Shown one piece after another: positions 23,981 to 30,929 of a DNA stretch of 64,000 nucleotides (its first letter is position 1; every line of letters starts with the position of its first letter). This stretch comes from Porites lobata. Taxonomy: Eukaryota > Cnidaria > Anthozoa > Scleractinia > Poritidae. The translations under genes and the position numbers were made by a program. The stretch is taken from contig CALNXK010000071.1 of assembly GCA_942486035.1 (NCBI GenBank), forward strand, positions 797,501 through 861,500, read 5' to 3'. Under the pieces are notes generated by a model. It was not told the origin of the DNA, did no database searches, and worked only from the letters and a program-made list of their open reading frames with translations.

Positions 23981-23986
23981 TTTATT
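23981..23986 (-). terminator. Poly(A) signal of the leftward virion-gene block
   Basis: AATAAA on the minus strand, 65 nt past the stop of the phospholipase-like gene (24051), followed by the stop of the convergent gene at 23879. Confidence 0.65.
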
Positions 23987-24040
23987 TTTTTTGGTCACTA
24001 GAACTCTACTTTAGATCAACCACATGTAAGTCTTTGCCTC

Positions 24041-24046
24041 AATAAA
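24041..24046 (+). terminator. Poly(A) signal of the rightward gene
   Basis: AATAAA on the plus strand 160 nt after the stop at 23879. It lies beyond the opposite-strand signal, so the convergent transcripts should overlap by roughly 60 nt or more. Confidence 0.6.
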
Positions 24047-24050
24047 CACG

Positions 24051-24425
24051 TTACAGTTTCAATTTGCGTTTGGCTTGCATGATTTTTTTGACGAAGGCTT
24101 CGGTCCAAGTCTTTTTTCCCGGGAGGTTCGTGATGGCCCGAATCATCTTGTCGTCGGCGTTCCACTTGTCCTGGAGATTGCGCGCGCGAGAATAATCAAT
24201 GTCGTGTTGTTTGGAAATGCGATCCAATCGGTTGATGCCGGGATCCCCGCGCTTCAGGCGTTTCTCCAAATGGGTGCCTGGGCCCATGTATTGGTACCCG
24301 GGCCAATGAAATTCGATGCCGGTCTTGCCCAACCATTTTTGCACGTCCAAGCCTCGACCGACCATGCGGCGGCGGCGGCCACGGCGCGACGTGCGGCGTC
24401 GGCGGCGTCTAGTAGTCCTTGCCAT
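24051..24425 (-). CDS. Phospholipase A2-like virion protein
   Basis: 124 aa from the first ATG at 24425 (further upstream only GTG is available). Residues 5-20 are almost all arginine, a likely nuclear-localisation or DNA-binding tail. Residues 46-78 read YMGPGT..GDPGINRLDRISKQHDIDY, with the GPG calcium loop and the His74-Asp75 dyad, followed by a helix with Asp91-Asp92. This is the pattern of the PLA2 domain in parvovirus VP1. Such domains help capsids breach endosomal membranes; activity here is inferred only. It overlaps the end of the upstream gene by 17 bp and is last in the block. Confidence 0.7.
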   Translation of the reverse strand: MARTTRRRRRRTSRRGRRRRMVGRGLDVQKWLGKTGIEFHWPGYQYMGPGTHLEKRLKRGDPGINRLDRISKQHDIDYSRARNLQDKWNADDKMIRAITNLPGKKTWTEAFVKKIMQAKRKLKL

Positions 24426-25110
24426 GCAGTTTCCGCTGCACCTTTTCTCCCCACTCACTCCAGCCGGGTTGTCGTTTCAACTTCAATACTTCCTTGGCCA
24501 GTTTCTTGCCCTCTTTGGCCGCCTGTCCAAATCGACTGGGTTTCTTGACGGTCAAGGGGGGTCTCGAGACCGAGAGAGGCGACTTGCCTTTGCTCAACGT
24601 GGCACTCCCTTTGCTCTTGGACGTACTGGGAATGGGCTCCGCCAATTCCTCTTCCCAATCGTCGTCCGGTAACGGCACCGAAATGGGTGTCTTGGGCGTT
24701 TTGGTCGAGAACTTCGGCTTGGGTGGGACTTTCGGCTTGCCTTTGGGTGTGGCCTTGGGTGGGGGCGTGCTGCTTTTTATAAGTGTTTTCAAGAAGGTCT
24801 CCATGGGCCCTTGGGCAAACTCGTCGCCGTCGTCGTCGGCCCCCGCTGCCGCCCCTCCGGCCCCTGGCAACGACATGGTTCGCACGCGTCTGGTGGCTCG
24901 ACGTACCGCGGGTCCCAGGGCTTTGACGCGGATCTTCTTGGTGGCCGGCGGGATGTTGGGGGAGGCCAGCAAGACGTGTTGTTTGGCCGCCAACCGCGCG
25001 GCATGGTTCAACCGCGAATTCTCCATCAACGCGCCTTTGTAATGGTCCACCAACCGCTCCATGTCCGCCGGGGACACCACGTACTTTTTCTGGTACGGTC
25101 CATGACTCAT
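24409..25110 (-). CDS. Basic Pro/Lys-rich protein, probable virion core or minor capsid protein
   Basis: 233 aa. The first ATG (25110) overlaps the stop of the preceding gene as ATGA. The N-terminal part (VSPADMERLVDHYKGAL) looks helical; the middle and C-terminal parts are low-complexity with repeated PKGKPK, PPKPKF and KTPKTPIS. Composition recalls adenovirus core proteins, but no specific family can be named. Confidence 0.7.
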   Translation of the reverse strand: MSHGPYQKKYVVSPADMERLVDHYKGALMENSRLNHAARLAAKQHVLLASPNIPPATKKIRVKALGPAVRRATRRVRTMSLPGAGGAAAGADDDGDEFAQGPMETFLKTLIKSSTPPPKATPKGKPKVPPKPKFSTKTPKTPISVPLPDDDWEEELAEPIPSTSKSKGSATLSKGKSPLSVSRPPLTVKKPSRFGQAAKEGKKLAKEVLKLKRQPGWSEWGEKVQRKLHGKDY

Positions 25111-25427
25111 CTTGACAGGCAACGACACACGCGATCCAAAGCGTGCCACATGCCCGCCCCGGTTTGAGTCATCATGACCTGCCGTCGCCGTTTTATGGAA
25201 TGCTTGCGACGCGCCATGTCGCGCAAGGCTTGCTTGTGCGGACGCAACTGATCCAAGAGTCGAGGCGAGACGGTCACATTCCCTTTCAAGGTGTTCATCA
25301 CCAATTCACTGATGGCATTGACTTGATCGGCATTGGCGTGCTGCAATCGTTCCCGTCTCACCTGCTGGTCGGCTTCGCGCAACACGCTCCGCAAAAACAG
25401 CAGTTGTCGTTGTAAGCGTCGCACCAT
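25107..25427 (-). CDS. Small basic conserved-type Polinton protein with QTGAGM motif
   Basis: 106 aa. The C-terminal half (LLDQLRPHKQALRDMA.. followed by a basic stretch and MMTQTGAGM) resembles a small protein often found beside animal Polinton capsid genes, as I recall; the match was not searched. QTGAG at residues 88-92 fits the Q-x-G-x-G pattern shared with neighbouring core-like proteins. TATAAA at 25463-25468 lies 41 nt upstream of the ATG. Confidence 0.75.
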   Translation of the reverse strand: MVRRLQRQLLFLRSVLREADQQVRRERLQHANADQVNAISELVMNTLKGNVTVSPRLLDQLRPHKQALRDMARRKHSIKRRRQVMMTQTGAGMWHALDRVCRCLSR

Positions 25428-25462
25428 GGTGTCGTGTTCCCTGGGACACGTTCGAGGGAGTC

Positions 25463-25468
25463 TTTATA
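25463..25468 (-). promoter_or_regulatory. TATA box TATAAA for the 106-aa gene
   Basis: Starts three bases after the TAA stop of the preceding gene and 41 nt before the ATG at 25427. Confidence 0.65.
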
Positions 25469-25471
25469 GAG

Positions 25472-25732
25472 TTACTGCACGACTAACCCTGGCCATCGAC
25501 GGCGCATGTTGGCGACCACGCGCCGGTTGGCCGCCCGCTGCGCGGGGGTCAGTTGACGTCTCTTGCGCGTGACGGCCCCCAAGGCTTTCTTGACCCCCCA
25601 GCCGGCCGCGCCACTCAACGCCCCGGTCGCAATGGCCTTGGCCCCCACTTTGACGAGAGGCATGAGAAGGGAGAGCACCCCTTCGCCTCGTTGCCAGCGT
25701 CGTCGTCGTCGTCTCCGTCCGCGTCGGACCAT
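25472..25732 (-). CDS. Arg-rich core-like protein with one hydrophobic segment
   Basis: 86 aa: an N-terminal arginine cluster (residues 3-12), WQRGEG at 13-18, then a hydrophobic alanine/glycine-rich stretch (VLSLLMPLVKVGAKAIATGALSG region), then a second basic part. The layout resembles adenovirus pX/mu-type core peptides with a protease site after the arginine tract. The N-terminal 40 residues are paralogous to the 42-aa product encoded just upstream. Confidence 0.75.
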   Translation of the reverse strand: MVRRGRRRRRRRWQRGEGVLSLLMPLVKVGAKAIATGALSGAAGWGVKKALGAVTRKRRQLTPAQRAANRRVVANMRRRWPGLVVQ

Positions 25733-25766
25733 GTTGCCAATGGCACGGGCTCGGGCACGACCTCTG

Positions 25767-25773
25767 TTTTATA
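25767..25773 (-). promoter_or_regulatory. TATA box TATAAAA for the 86-aa gene
   Basis: Lies immediately after the TGA stop of the 42-aa gene (TGAAGTATAAAAC) and 41 nt before the ATG at 25732. Confidence 0.65.
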
Positions 25774-25775
25774 CT

Positions 25776-25904
25776 TCACAGGCCAAGGATCTTGGCCCCG
25801 ACCACGGCGAGAGGCCCGAGAAAGGAAAGCAGCCCTTCTCCTCGTTGGTAGCGGCGACGGCGTTTGCGTCGATAGCTGACTCGTCGTCGGCGTCGTCGAA
25901 CCAT
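25776..25904 (-). CDS. 42-aa Arg-rich core-like peptide
   Basis: A short ORF with its own TATA box: an arginine-rich start, Y-QRGEG at residues 19-24, then a hydrophobic tail (LLSFLGPLAVVGAKILGL). It is a truncated paralogue of the neighbouring 86-aa protein, sharing MVRR..QRGEG and the VVGAK segment. Probably a virion core peptide made by local gene duplication. Confidence 0.7.
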   Translation of the reverse strand: MVRRRRRRVSYRRKRRRRYQRGEGLLSFLGPLAVVGAKILGL

Positions 25905-25940
25905 GGTGTCGTGTGATAGAGCGTCCCCCTCCTGGTCCCC

Positions 25941-25948
25941 CTTTTATA
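25941..25948 (-). promoter_or_regulatory. TATA box TATAAAAG for the 42-aa gene
   Basis: Three bases after the TGA stop of the 74-aa gene and 44 nt before the ATG at 25904. Confidence 0.65.
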
Positions 25949-25951
25949 GCG

Positions 25952-26176
25952 TCACATAATGGGACAGTTGAACGATTCCCCCGCGTACTTTTTGCGCTTG
26001 CCACTCGCCACCTCGGCTCGTCGTTTTTGACTGATCTTCTCGGCGTTTTTCGGTTGACGCTCCCCCATGGCTTGGGTGGTCTTATGCGCCGTCTTGAAAA
26101 TCCCCGTGATGAGGGCCGGCGACACGCCGCCTCGTTGCGATCGTCGTCGACGGGCGCGTCGTTTCCGTCGTGGCAT
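25952..26176 (-). CDS. 74-aa basic core-like protein
   Basis: Begins MPRRKRRARRRRSQRGG, with QRGG at residues 14-17 like its neighbours, followed by a lysine-rich helical part (TTQAMGERQPKNAEK) and the end FNCPIM. Likely a DNA-packing or minor virion protein; no family recognised. TATAAAAA at 26213-26220 lies 44 nt upstream. Confidence 0.7.
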   Translation of the reverse strand: MPRRKRRARRRRSQRGGVSPALITGIFKTAHKTTQAMGERQPKNAEKISQKRRAEVASGKRKKYAGESFNCPIM

Positions 26177-26212
26177 CTGGACGTTTGGTCGTCCCAGGAC
26201 GTCTCCGTGCTT

Positions 26213-26220
26213 TTTTTATA
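26213..26220 (-). promoter_or_regulatory. TATA box for the 74-aa gene, overlapping a stop codon
   Basis: GTATAAAAAAAG: the TAA stop (26216-26218) of the 359-aa gene is part of the TATA box. Confidence 0.7.
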
Positions 26221-27295
26221 CCGTGTTGGGCGTGGACAACCGCGAGGACGTGCGATAGACTTCGGGTTCTCCTCCATCCTTGTAGACGGTGGTGACGGTA
26301 TTGGTATGCGTGATGCCAGCAATGCGGCGCCCCACGGACCGTTGACGGGCATCTTCGGCCAACAGGTCCATCTGGCGTCGCAATTCGTCTTGATTCATAC
26401 GCGCTCGTCGTCGAGGGGGCGTGCCACGGCCACGCCCACGCCCACGGCCACGACGGCCCCCTCCACCGCCGCCGCCACCCCCAGGCGGGCCTCCATCGTC
26501 GTCGCCCCCGCCCCCTCCGGGAGGCACCCCGCCGCGTCCCCGGCCTCGACCTCGACCTCGGCCTCGCCCTCGCCCTCGCGGTGCCCGGGGTGGTGAAGGG
26601 GTCCGGGGAGTGGCGGGACGGTTCATGACATAGTCGCGTAATTGGTCCTTGGTGAGACCCGCGGCCCTCAACATCGCCTCGATTTGCCCGGGACGAAAAT
26701 TCCCTCGGGCAATCCGTTCCATGACATCGCGTTGTGGGGTGGTGAGCGCGGGCGTCGGGGGGCGTGCGGGCGTCGGGGGGCGTGCGGGCGTCGGGGGGCG
26801 TGCGGCCATGTAATCGGCCAATTGGTTGTTGTCGAGTCCCACCGAGTCCAACAGGGCATCGATTTGATCTTCGGGTACCTCGTTTCGAAGAATCTGTTCC
26901 ATGACCCCAATTTGTCGGGGACTAAACGTGGGTGACGGCAAGTCCCGGGCCGCGGTCCGGATGGTCTCCGCACTGGGCAGGTCTGCCCTGGGGGGCACCA
27001 GATTGGGCGCGACGCCTACCCCGGCCGGCGGGGCTGTGGGAATCCCCGAGAGGTCCATGGCCCGTGCCAAGGCATCCCGTACCCCCGTCGGCGTGACGAG
27101 GGGGGACCGTCCCACACCTACCGCCAAAGGCGTGGTGTGCCCTTCCAGACGTTCCGATAAGTCCCGTTGCCGGCCTCCTTGGCGTCTCCGCGCTTGTCGT
27201 GCCTGTTCTCGCGCCAGTTCATTCTCCCAAGTCAAGACGTCGAAATCCAGATCGTCCCGAAACTCGTCGGACGAAGGGGTGGTCCGTCGACTCAT
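26216..27295 (-). CDS. RG-rich virion-associated protein with duplicated helical module
   Basis: 359 aa. Two copies of a module of about 40 residues (QIGVMEQILRNEV..QLADYMAARP and QRDVMERIARGNF..QLRDYVMNRP) flank a triple ARPPTP repeat. They are followed by long RG and poly-Gly tracts of nucleic-acid-binding type. The C-terminal motif ITHTNTVTTVYKDGGEP resembles the tail of a minor capsid-type protein I recall from animal Polintons; this was not checked by search. Start ATG overlaps the ATPase stop as ATGA. Function not established. Confidence 0.75.
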   Translation of the reverse strand: MSRRTTPSSDEFRDDLDFDVLTWENELAREQARQARRRQGGRQRDLSERLEGHTTPLAVGVGRSPLVTPTGVRDALARAMDLSGIPTAPPAGVGVAPNLVPPRADLPSAETIRTAARDLPSPTFSPRQIGVMEQILRNEVPEDQIDALLDSVGLDNNQLADYMAARPPTPARPPTPARPPTPALTTPQRDVMERIARGNFRPGQIEAMLRAAGLTKDQLRDYVMNRPATPRTPSPPRAPRGRGRGRGRGRGRGRGGVPPGGGGGDDDGGPPGGGGGGGGGRRGRGRGRGRGTPPRRRARMNQDELRRQMDLLAEDARQRSVGRRIAGITHTNTVTTVYKDGGEPEVYRTSSRLSTPNTV

Positions 27296-27927
27296 GCTTG
27301 GCGTTCATAGGTCTCCGTCGGTCCTTCCTCCGGTAACACGTTGGTGAAGAGACGGTACCGATCGTCTGACGCGGGATGTAAGTCCAGCATTAAATAGCCA
27401 AAGGGGCGTTGCGTGCATTCGCGAAAGATGTTCATCACGTGCGACCAGTCGTTGGGAAAAGCTTGCAGGGTCAACGTGCGCATGCCCACTTGATCCCGCG
27501 GGTTCTTGAACGCCACGATGTAATGGGCATTGCGCGAAATGGTCTTGGCGAATTTCCCGGGCGGGAAGAGATCCTGGCATAAGAACAGGACGCTAATGTT
27601 CCGATGATGCGAGTGCTTGGAAAAGAGATCCAACACGCGTTTGTCGTTGGCGCCTTCGTCCATGAGATCGTCCAAGACCAAGAGTCCCCCTTGCGTGGGA
27701 CCGAACCATTGGTCCAAGTCCTCCGAGGTGGGCAATCCTTCGTGAAACTGCACCTTCTCTTGTGTCATCTCGTCAAAGGCCGGTTGCCAGGCCCCGTAAC
27801 AATAATGTTTGACCCGAGGCGGCGGGTGCATCAGTTCGTCGGCATGGCGTAACAACCCGCGCGTCCACGTCGATTTCCCACACCCCGACGGGCCGCCCAC
27901 CAGTGTGTTGCAGGGATGACGAATCAT
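27292..27927 (-). CDS. A32-like genome packaging ATPase
   Basis: 211 aa from the first ATG (27927), which overlaps the upstream stop as ATGA. Walker A GGPSGCGKST at residues 11-20, Walker B LLVLDDL at 82-88 and LFLCQD near 104-109 identify the FtsK/HerA-type packaging ATPase of the A32 family, which drives genome entry into the procapsid. The open frame extends further upstream but without ATG, in the antisense-free frame shared with the 87-aa gene. Short but complete compared with Polinton homologues of about 200-250 aa. Confidence 0.92.
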   Translation of the reverse strand: MIRHPCNTLVGGPSGCGKSTWTRGLLRHADELMHPPPRVKHYCYGAWQPAFDEMTQEKVQFHEGLPTSEDLDQWFGPTQGGLLVLDDLMDEGANDKRVLDLFSKHSHHRNISVLFLCQDLFPPGKFAKTISRNAHYIVAFKNPRDQVGMRTLTLQAFPNDWSHVMNIFRECTQRPFGYLMLDLHPASDDRYRLFTNVLPEEGPTETYERQA

Positions 27928-28187
27928 GATGTCACCATGGCGTACAATCGCGGCGAGGCCTCTTTTATCAGGGTCCGCATGGACTCGACCACGGCGGTTT
28001 CCGGGCACGCGTCCAAGGCCCGGGCCAACCCCACCCAATCGCTGGCCCACACCAATCGACGAAAGGTGCGATAGTGGCCATAATCCCAGGTGTGGCACAA
28101 CGCGTCCACCGGGTTCAGCAACAGTTCCATCCACAGACGTTCGTCCAAGGCTTCCAGGACACGTTGCTTATCTTGGCGCGTGATCAT
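27924..28187 (-). CDS. 87-aa unknown protein preceding the ATPase
   Basis: Starts MITRQDKQRVLEALDERLWMELL and ends LYAMVTS, with a predicted mostly helical content and several tryptophans. No family recognised. It has the TATA-like box CATAAAAC at 28224-28231 (44 nt upstream) and is first in a coupled trio: its stop overlaps the ATPase start, whose stop overlaps the next start. Confidence 0.65.
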   Translation of the reverse strand: MITRQDKQRVLEALDERLWMELLLNPVDALCHTWDYGHYRTFRRLVWASDWVGLARALDACPETAVVESMRTLIKEASPRLYAMVTS

Positions 28188-28223
28188 TCTCAAAAAAAAT
28201 CACGTCGCCGCGAGCGCACCGGT

Positions 28224-28231
28224 GTTTTATG
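28224..28231 (-). promoter_or_regulatory. TATA-like box CATAAAAC for the 87-aa/ATPase/359-aa trio
   Basis: 44 nt before the ATG at 28187. It sits between the tRNA gene and the first gene of the trio. The same C-for-T variant occurs before the RING gene and before the gene at 36436. Confidence 0.55.
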
Positions 28232-28253
28232 GAGCGCCCGCGACGACGTGGCG

Positions 28254-28326
28254 TGGACCCTATCGGACTCGAACCGATGCCCCGCGGCTTGCAAAGCCGC
28301 CGCTCTACCCCCTGAGCTAAGAGCCC
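28254..28326 (-). tRNA. tRNA-Ala (anticodon UGC)
   Basis: 73 nt fold into a full cloverleaf: acceptor GGGCTCT/AGGGTCC with the G3-U70 wobble pair that marks alanine tRNAs, D stem GCTC/GAGC, anticodon stem GCGGC/GCCGC with loop TTTGCAA (anticodon TGC), T stem ATCGG/CCGAT with loop TTCGAGT, discriminator A, no encoded CCA. Box A (TAGCTCAGGGGG) and box B (GGTTCGAGTCC) match RNA polymerase III promoters; a run of eight T lies about 55 nt downstream. It sits in the element between the protease and ATPase genes. Confidence 0.93.
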
Positions 28327-28576
28327 CTTGATTGAGTACGGGGCACCCCCGCGGCCAGACTCGGTCAACTCAGTCCCAGGGTAGTACTATTTTGTAGAGA
28401 ACACCGGACGTACCCACCACCGGTCGGGAGAGAACCCTTGGGGAATCGGACCGACCGCTCGCGCGGAAGTCCCCCGCACCCATGCCCTTCCTGTCCCCAA
28501 TCCCGTTGATATACCCGTCCCTAGTCGTCGTCTTTCCCTTGTGGGACCCACGAAAAAAACACACCTCGAACAAGGG

Positions 28577-29152
28577 TTAAGACTCGTTTAATGAAGACCA
28601 TACACAACGTCGAGAGAGACAGCGTTGGGTGTCCGGTCCATCGGGTTCGTCCATGGCCGCTTCGTCCAGGGTGGTCTGGATCCAAGCCCGGACGCGTTCC
28701 CCCACGCGATGATCGTTCCACACGTAATCGCCGTCTCGAAAACTTTCCACATACTCCAGCAGGGTCCGTCCACGCACGCGGTCTTGCAGGTAGGTAAAGG
28801 CATAATGGCCACACGTCAGACTGTCGTAGGCCTGCAGGGTCCTGTCGCTACGCACCACGACCTTCCAATGCTGGGCGATCCATTCGTGCAAGCCCGGGGC
28901 GTCGTAAAAGGTCAACGGCAACCCGTAACTATCCATCACGTCGCACACCCCCTGGTCCGTCCAGAGCGCCAACCAATGCTGGCCCGGGTCGCCGGCCGGG
29001 TCCGTGTTGACGATGTAGGCGCCTCGGGTGGTCTTGGGCGGGTGCGCGGGCAATCGATCGGAGGGATAGACGCCTTGGAACACGCGCTTCAACTCGGGGT
29101 CGGAAAGCGCCAAGGCTCTCAATTGACGATCACTCAACGCCACCAGTTCCAT
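28577..29152 (-). CDS. Adenain-like maturation cysteine protease
   Basis: 191 aa. The C5 peptidase signature is visible: His59 in GQHWLALW, acidic Asp74 in MDSYG, Gln107 in LQAYDS and Cys114 in TCGHYAF. It cleaves virion precursor proteins during particle maturation. It follows the major capsid gene after 24 nt. The poly(A)-like ATTAAA (28587-28592) lies inside its last codons. Confidence 0.93.
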   Translation of the reverse strand: MELVALSDRQLRALALSDPELKRVFQGVYPSDRLPAHPPKTTRGAYIVNTDPAGDPGQHWLALWTDQGVCDVMDSYGLPLTFYDAPGLHEWIAQHWKVVVRSDRTLQAYDSLTCGHYAFTYLQDRVRGRTLLEYVESFRDGDYVWNDHRVGERVRAWIQTTLDEAAMDEPDGPDTQRCLSRRCVWSSLNES

Positions 29153-29176
29153 GGTCCAACTACACCCTGCGATCCT

Positions 29177-30553
29177 TTACGCTTTGTTATCATACGTCAC
29201 GGCCCCCAGGTGATCGATGTAGATGACGCTTTCAAATTCGCCCCACACCAAGATGGTCATGTTGGTGTTCAGGGCCGCTCGGAACTTGATTTCCAGTCGT
29301 ACGTTGCCGGTCTGCTTGGGATTGAGTTTGAGGCTATCGGCGTTCCCACTAGGCACGTTGTTCCACATGTACAGGGTACAATTCTTGTTGTGTCCCCACT
29401 CGTCCGGTTTGACCATAAACTCGCGATGTTTGGTCACGGACCCGGCCGCGTCCAAGAAGCGACGATAGCCTTCCCAATCTTTCAGGGTATTATTGCCGGC
29501 GAATTCCAGGGTGACGTACGGGTACTCTTCTCCCTCGATAAACTGTCGAATGGACGTCACCCCTTTGCTCTGGAAGGCAAACGGGTACTTTTCTTTGGTC
29601 CCATTGAACGCCGTGCTGTCCAAGATCCCCACGATCATGCGCTGGGGGACCCTCCCCAGAAAAAGATTATCTTCCATCCACACGGTGGTGGCCCCGTTGA
29701 AGGAGAACGTGCGAATCTGATCACTCACCACCGGGTACTTGACCACCGCCTCTTTGAGCTTGCGTTCCCGTTCCAGGGACCCGTAGACATCCGGGTTGAG
29801 ATTCAATCGGCACAAATGCAAGGTGATGTCCACATCTTCTTCTCGCAACCGAACGTAGTTCTTGACGCCGGTGCCACTGGTCAGGGTCGCAAAGGTGTAG
29901 AAATCGGGACTGTTGAAGTGGAACTCAAAATTCATTTCCACCCCGGGTACCATGATCTTGCCCGTGTGGAACATGGGCAGGTACGGCCGCATGATCATCC
30001 GGACCACGGCATTGCCCCGGAAAGGGGTCGTCAAGGTCTTGAGCAGGTTATCGTTATTGTGAGCCCAGCCCGCCGTGGTACTGATGTCATCGTCGCCACC
30101 CGCGGCGGCCAACGTCGGGGTCACGTTCATAAAATTGACCCATCCTTGAGGGGCCAGCAACGTCTCTCCATCGTCGCGGTTGTAGTTGAGCAGGGTCTGG
30201 AGATAGGCCGAGTAGGGATAGGTGTCGGTCTGTTCGGTCATCAGGGTGCCATTGAACCGCACGTTGATCTGCTTGAAGATGGTGTGGGCCAGGTTGTTGA
30301 CGGCGTACGTGAACTTGGTGTTGTTGGCATTCGACGCCGAATTGGCATCGGCCACGATGCCGTTCTGACCCGCCGTGGACAAACGCAAGTCGACGACAAA
30401 ATAACTGCGATTCAAATCCACGTAATCTTCCAAGGCCTGCACCGAGAACTTCATCGGGGTGATGCTAGCGCTCAATTTGTGGTAGGGCACCATTTTGTAG
30501 CCCTGCAATTGATAGTCGGTCGAGGGGACCGAGAAAAGGTCGAGACTGCTCAT
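29177..30553 (-). CDS. Major capsid protein, double jelly-roll (hexon-like)
   Basis: 458 aa, the usual size for Polinton/adintovirus capsid proteins. Diagnostic stretches include VNNLAHTIFKQINVRFNGTL, YPYSAYLQTLLNYNRDD, the PLPMF/PYLPMFHTGK region and the C-terminal LVWGEFESVIYIDHLGAV. Two eight-stranded jelly rolls are expected, forming pseudo-hexameric trimers. No break is seen. TATAAAAC (30599-30606) sits within the last codons of the upstream gene, 53 nt before this ATG. Confidence 0.95.
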   Translation of the reverse strand: MSSLDLFSVPSTDYQLQGYKMVPYHKLSASITPMKFSVQALEDYVDLNRSYFVVDLRLSTAGQNGIVADANSASNANNTKFTYAVNNLAHTIFKQINVRFNGTLMTEQTDTYPYSAYLQTLLNYNRDDGETLLAPQGWVNFMNVTPTLAAAGGDDDISTTAGWAHNNDNLLKTLTTPFRGNAVVRMIMRPYLPMFHTGKIMVPGVEMNFEFHFNSPDFYTFATLTSGTGVKNYVRLREEDVDITLHLCRLNLNPDVYGSLERERKLKEAVVKYPVVSDQIRTFSFNGATTVWMEDNLFLGRVPQRMIVGILDSTAFNGTKEKYPFAFQSKGVTSIRQFIEGEEYPYVTLEFAGNNTLKDWEGYRRFLDAAGSVTKHREFMVKPDEWGHNKNCTLYMWNNVPSGNADSLKLNPKQTGNVRLEIKFRAALNTNMTILVWGEFESVIYIDHLGAVTYDNKA

Positions 30554-30584
30554 GATGCCCGAAGACGACGAGTGCGTCTCCTCC

Positions 30585-30926
30585 TCAGCGGCGTCGCCGT
30601 TTTATACGTCTCATAAAGGGCGTCTCATATTGCCTGGGGAACTCCTCGATGATGCGGGAATAGACCCCTCCGCGCTGAGCGCGACGTTGTCGGGCCGACA
30701 ACCATTGGGCCAGGTCGTACCCTGGTGGCTTGGGCACGTCGGCACTGATCCATCCTCCGCGCTGACCTCGACGTTGTCGGGCCAACAACCATTTGGTCAA
30801 GTCGTACCCTGGCGGCTTGGACACGCTCGCACTAATCCATCCTCCTCGTTGTCGCCCAAACGGCGACGGCACGCTCCGTTGATAGCGAGGCCGGGATTGC
30901 ACCACCAACCGTCGTGGACGCGTCAT
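30585..30926 (-). CDS. Basic protein with 29-residue repeats carrying QRGG sites
   Basis: 113 aa. QRGG occurs at residues 26-29, 55-58 and 84-87, with exact 29-residue spacing. The intervening units share GGWISA-V-KPPGYDL--WL-ARQRR. The DNA shows the matching 87-bp tandem repeat (about 30655-30850). If QRGG is a protease site, the product would be cut into equal peptides. Start ATG lies three nucleotides after the previous stop. No family recognised. Confidence 0.7.
   Translation of the reverse strand: MTRPRRLVVQSRPRYQRSVPSPFGRQRGGWISASVSKPPGYDLTKWLLARQRRGQRGGWISADVPKPPGYDLAQWLSARQRRAQRGGVYSRIIEEFPRQYETPFMRRIKRRRR
30599..30606 (-). promoter_or_regulatory. TATA box TATAAAAC for the major capsid gene
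   Basis: Embedded in the coding end of the 113-aa gene (codons for Arg-Ile-Lys-Arg), 53 nt upstream of the capsid ATG. Confidence 0.65.
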
Positions 30927-30929
30927 CTC

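Noticed and set aside
26421..26633. Pro-Arg repeat ORF on the plus strand
   Set aside because: Complement of the RG/Gly tracts of the 359-aa protein.
28625..30616. 663-aa plus-strand ORF opposite the capsid and protease genes
   Set aside because: Antisense shadow of two well-recognised genes; its sequence has the Val/His/Gln-rich look of a reverse-complement frame.
30655..30850. CRISPR-like direct repeats
   Set aside because: The 87-bp repeat is contiguous and encodes the 29-residue protein repeat; there are no spacers.
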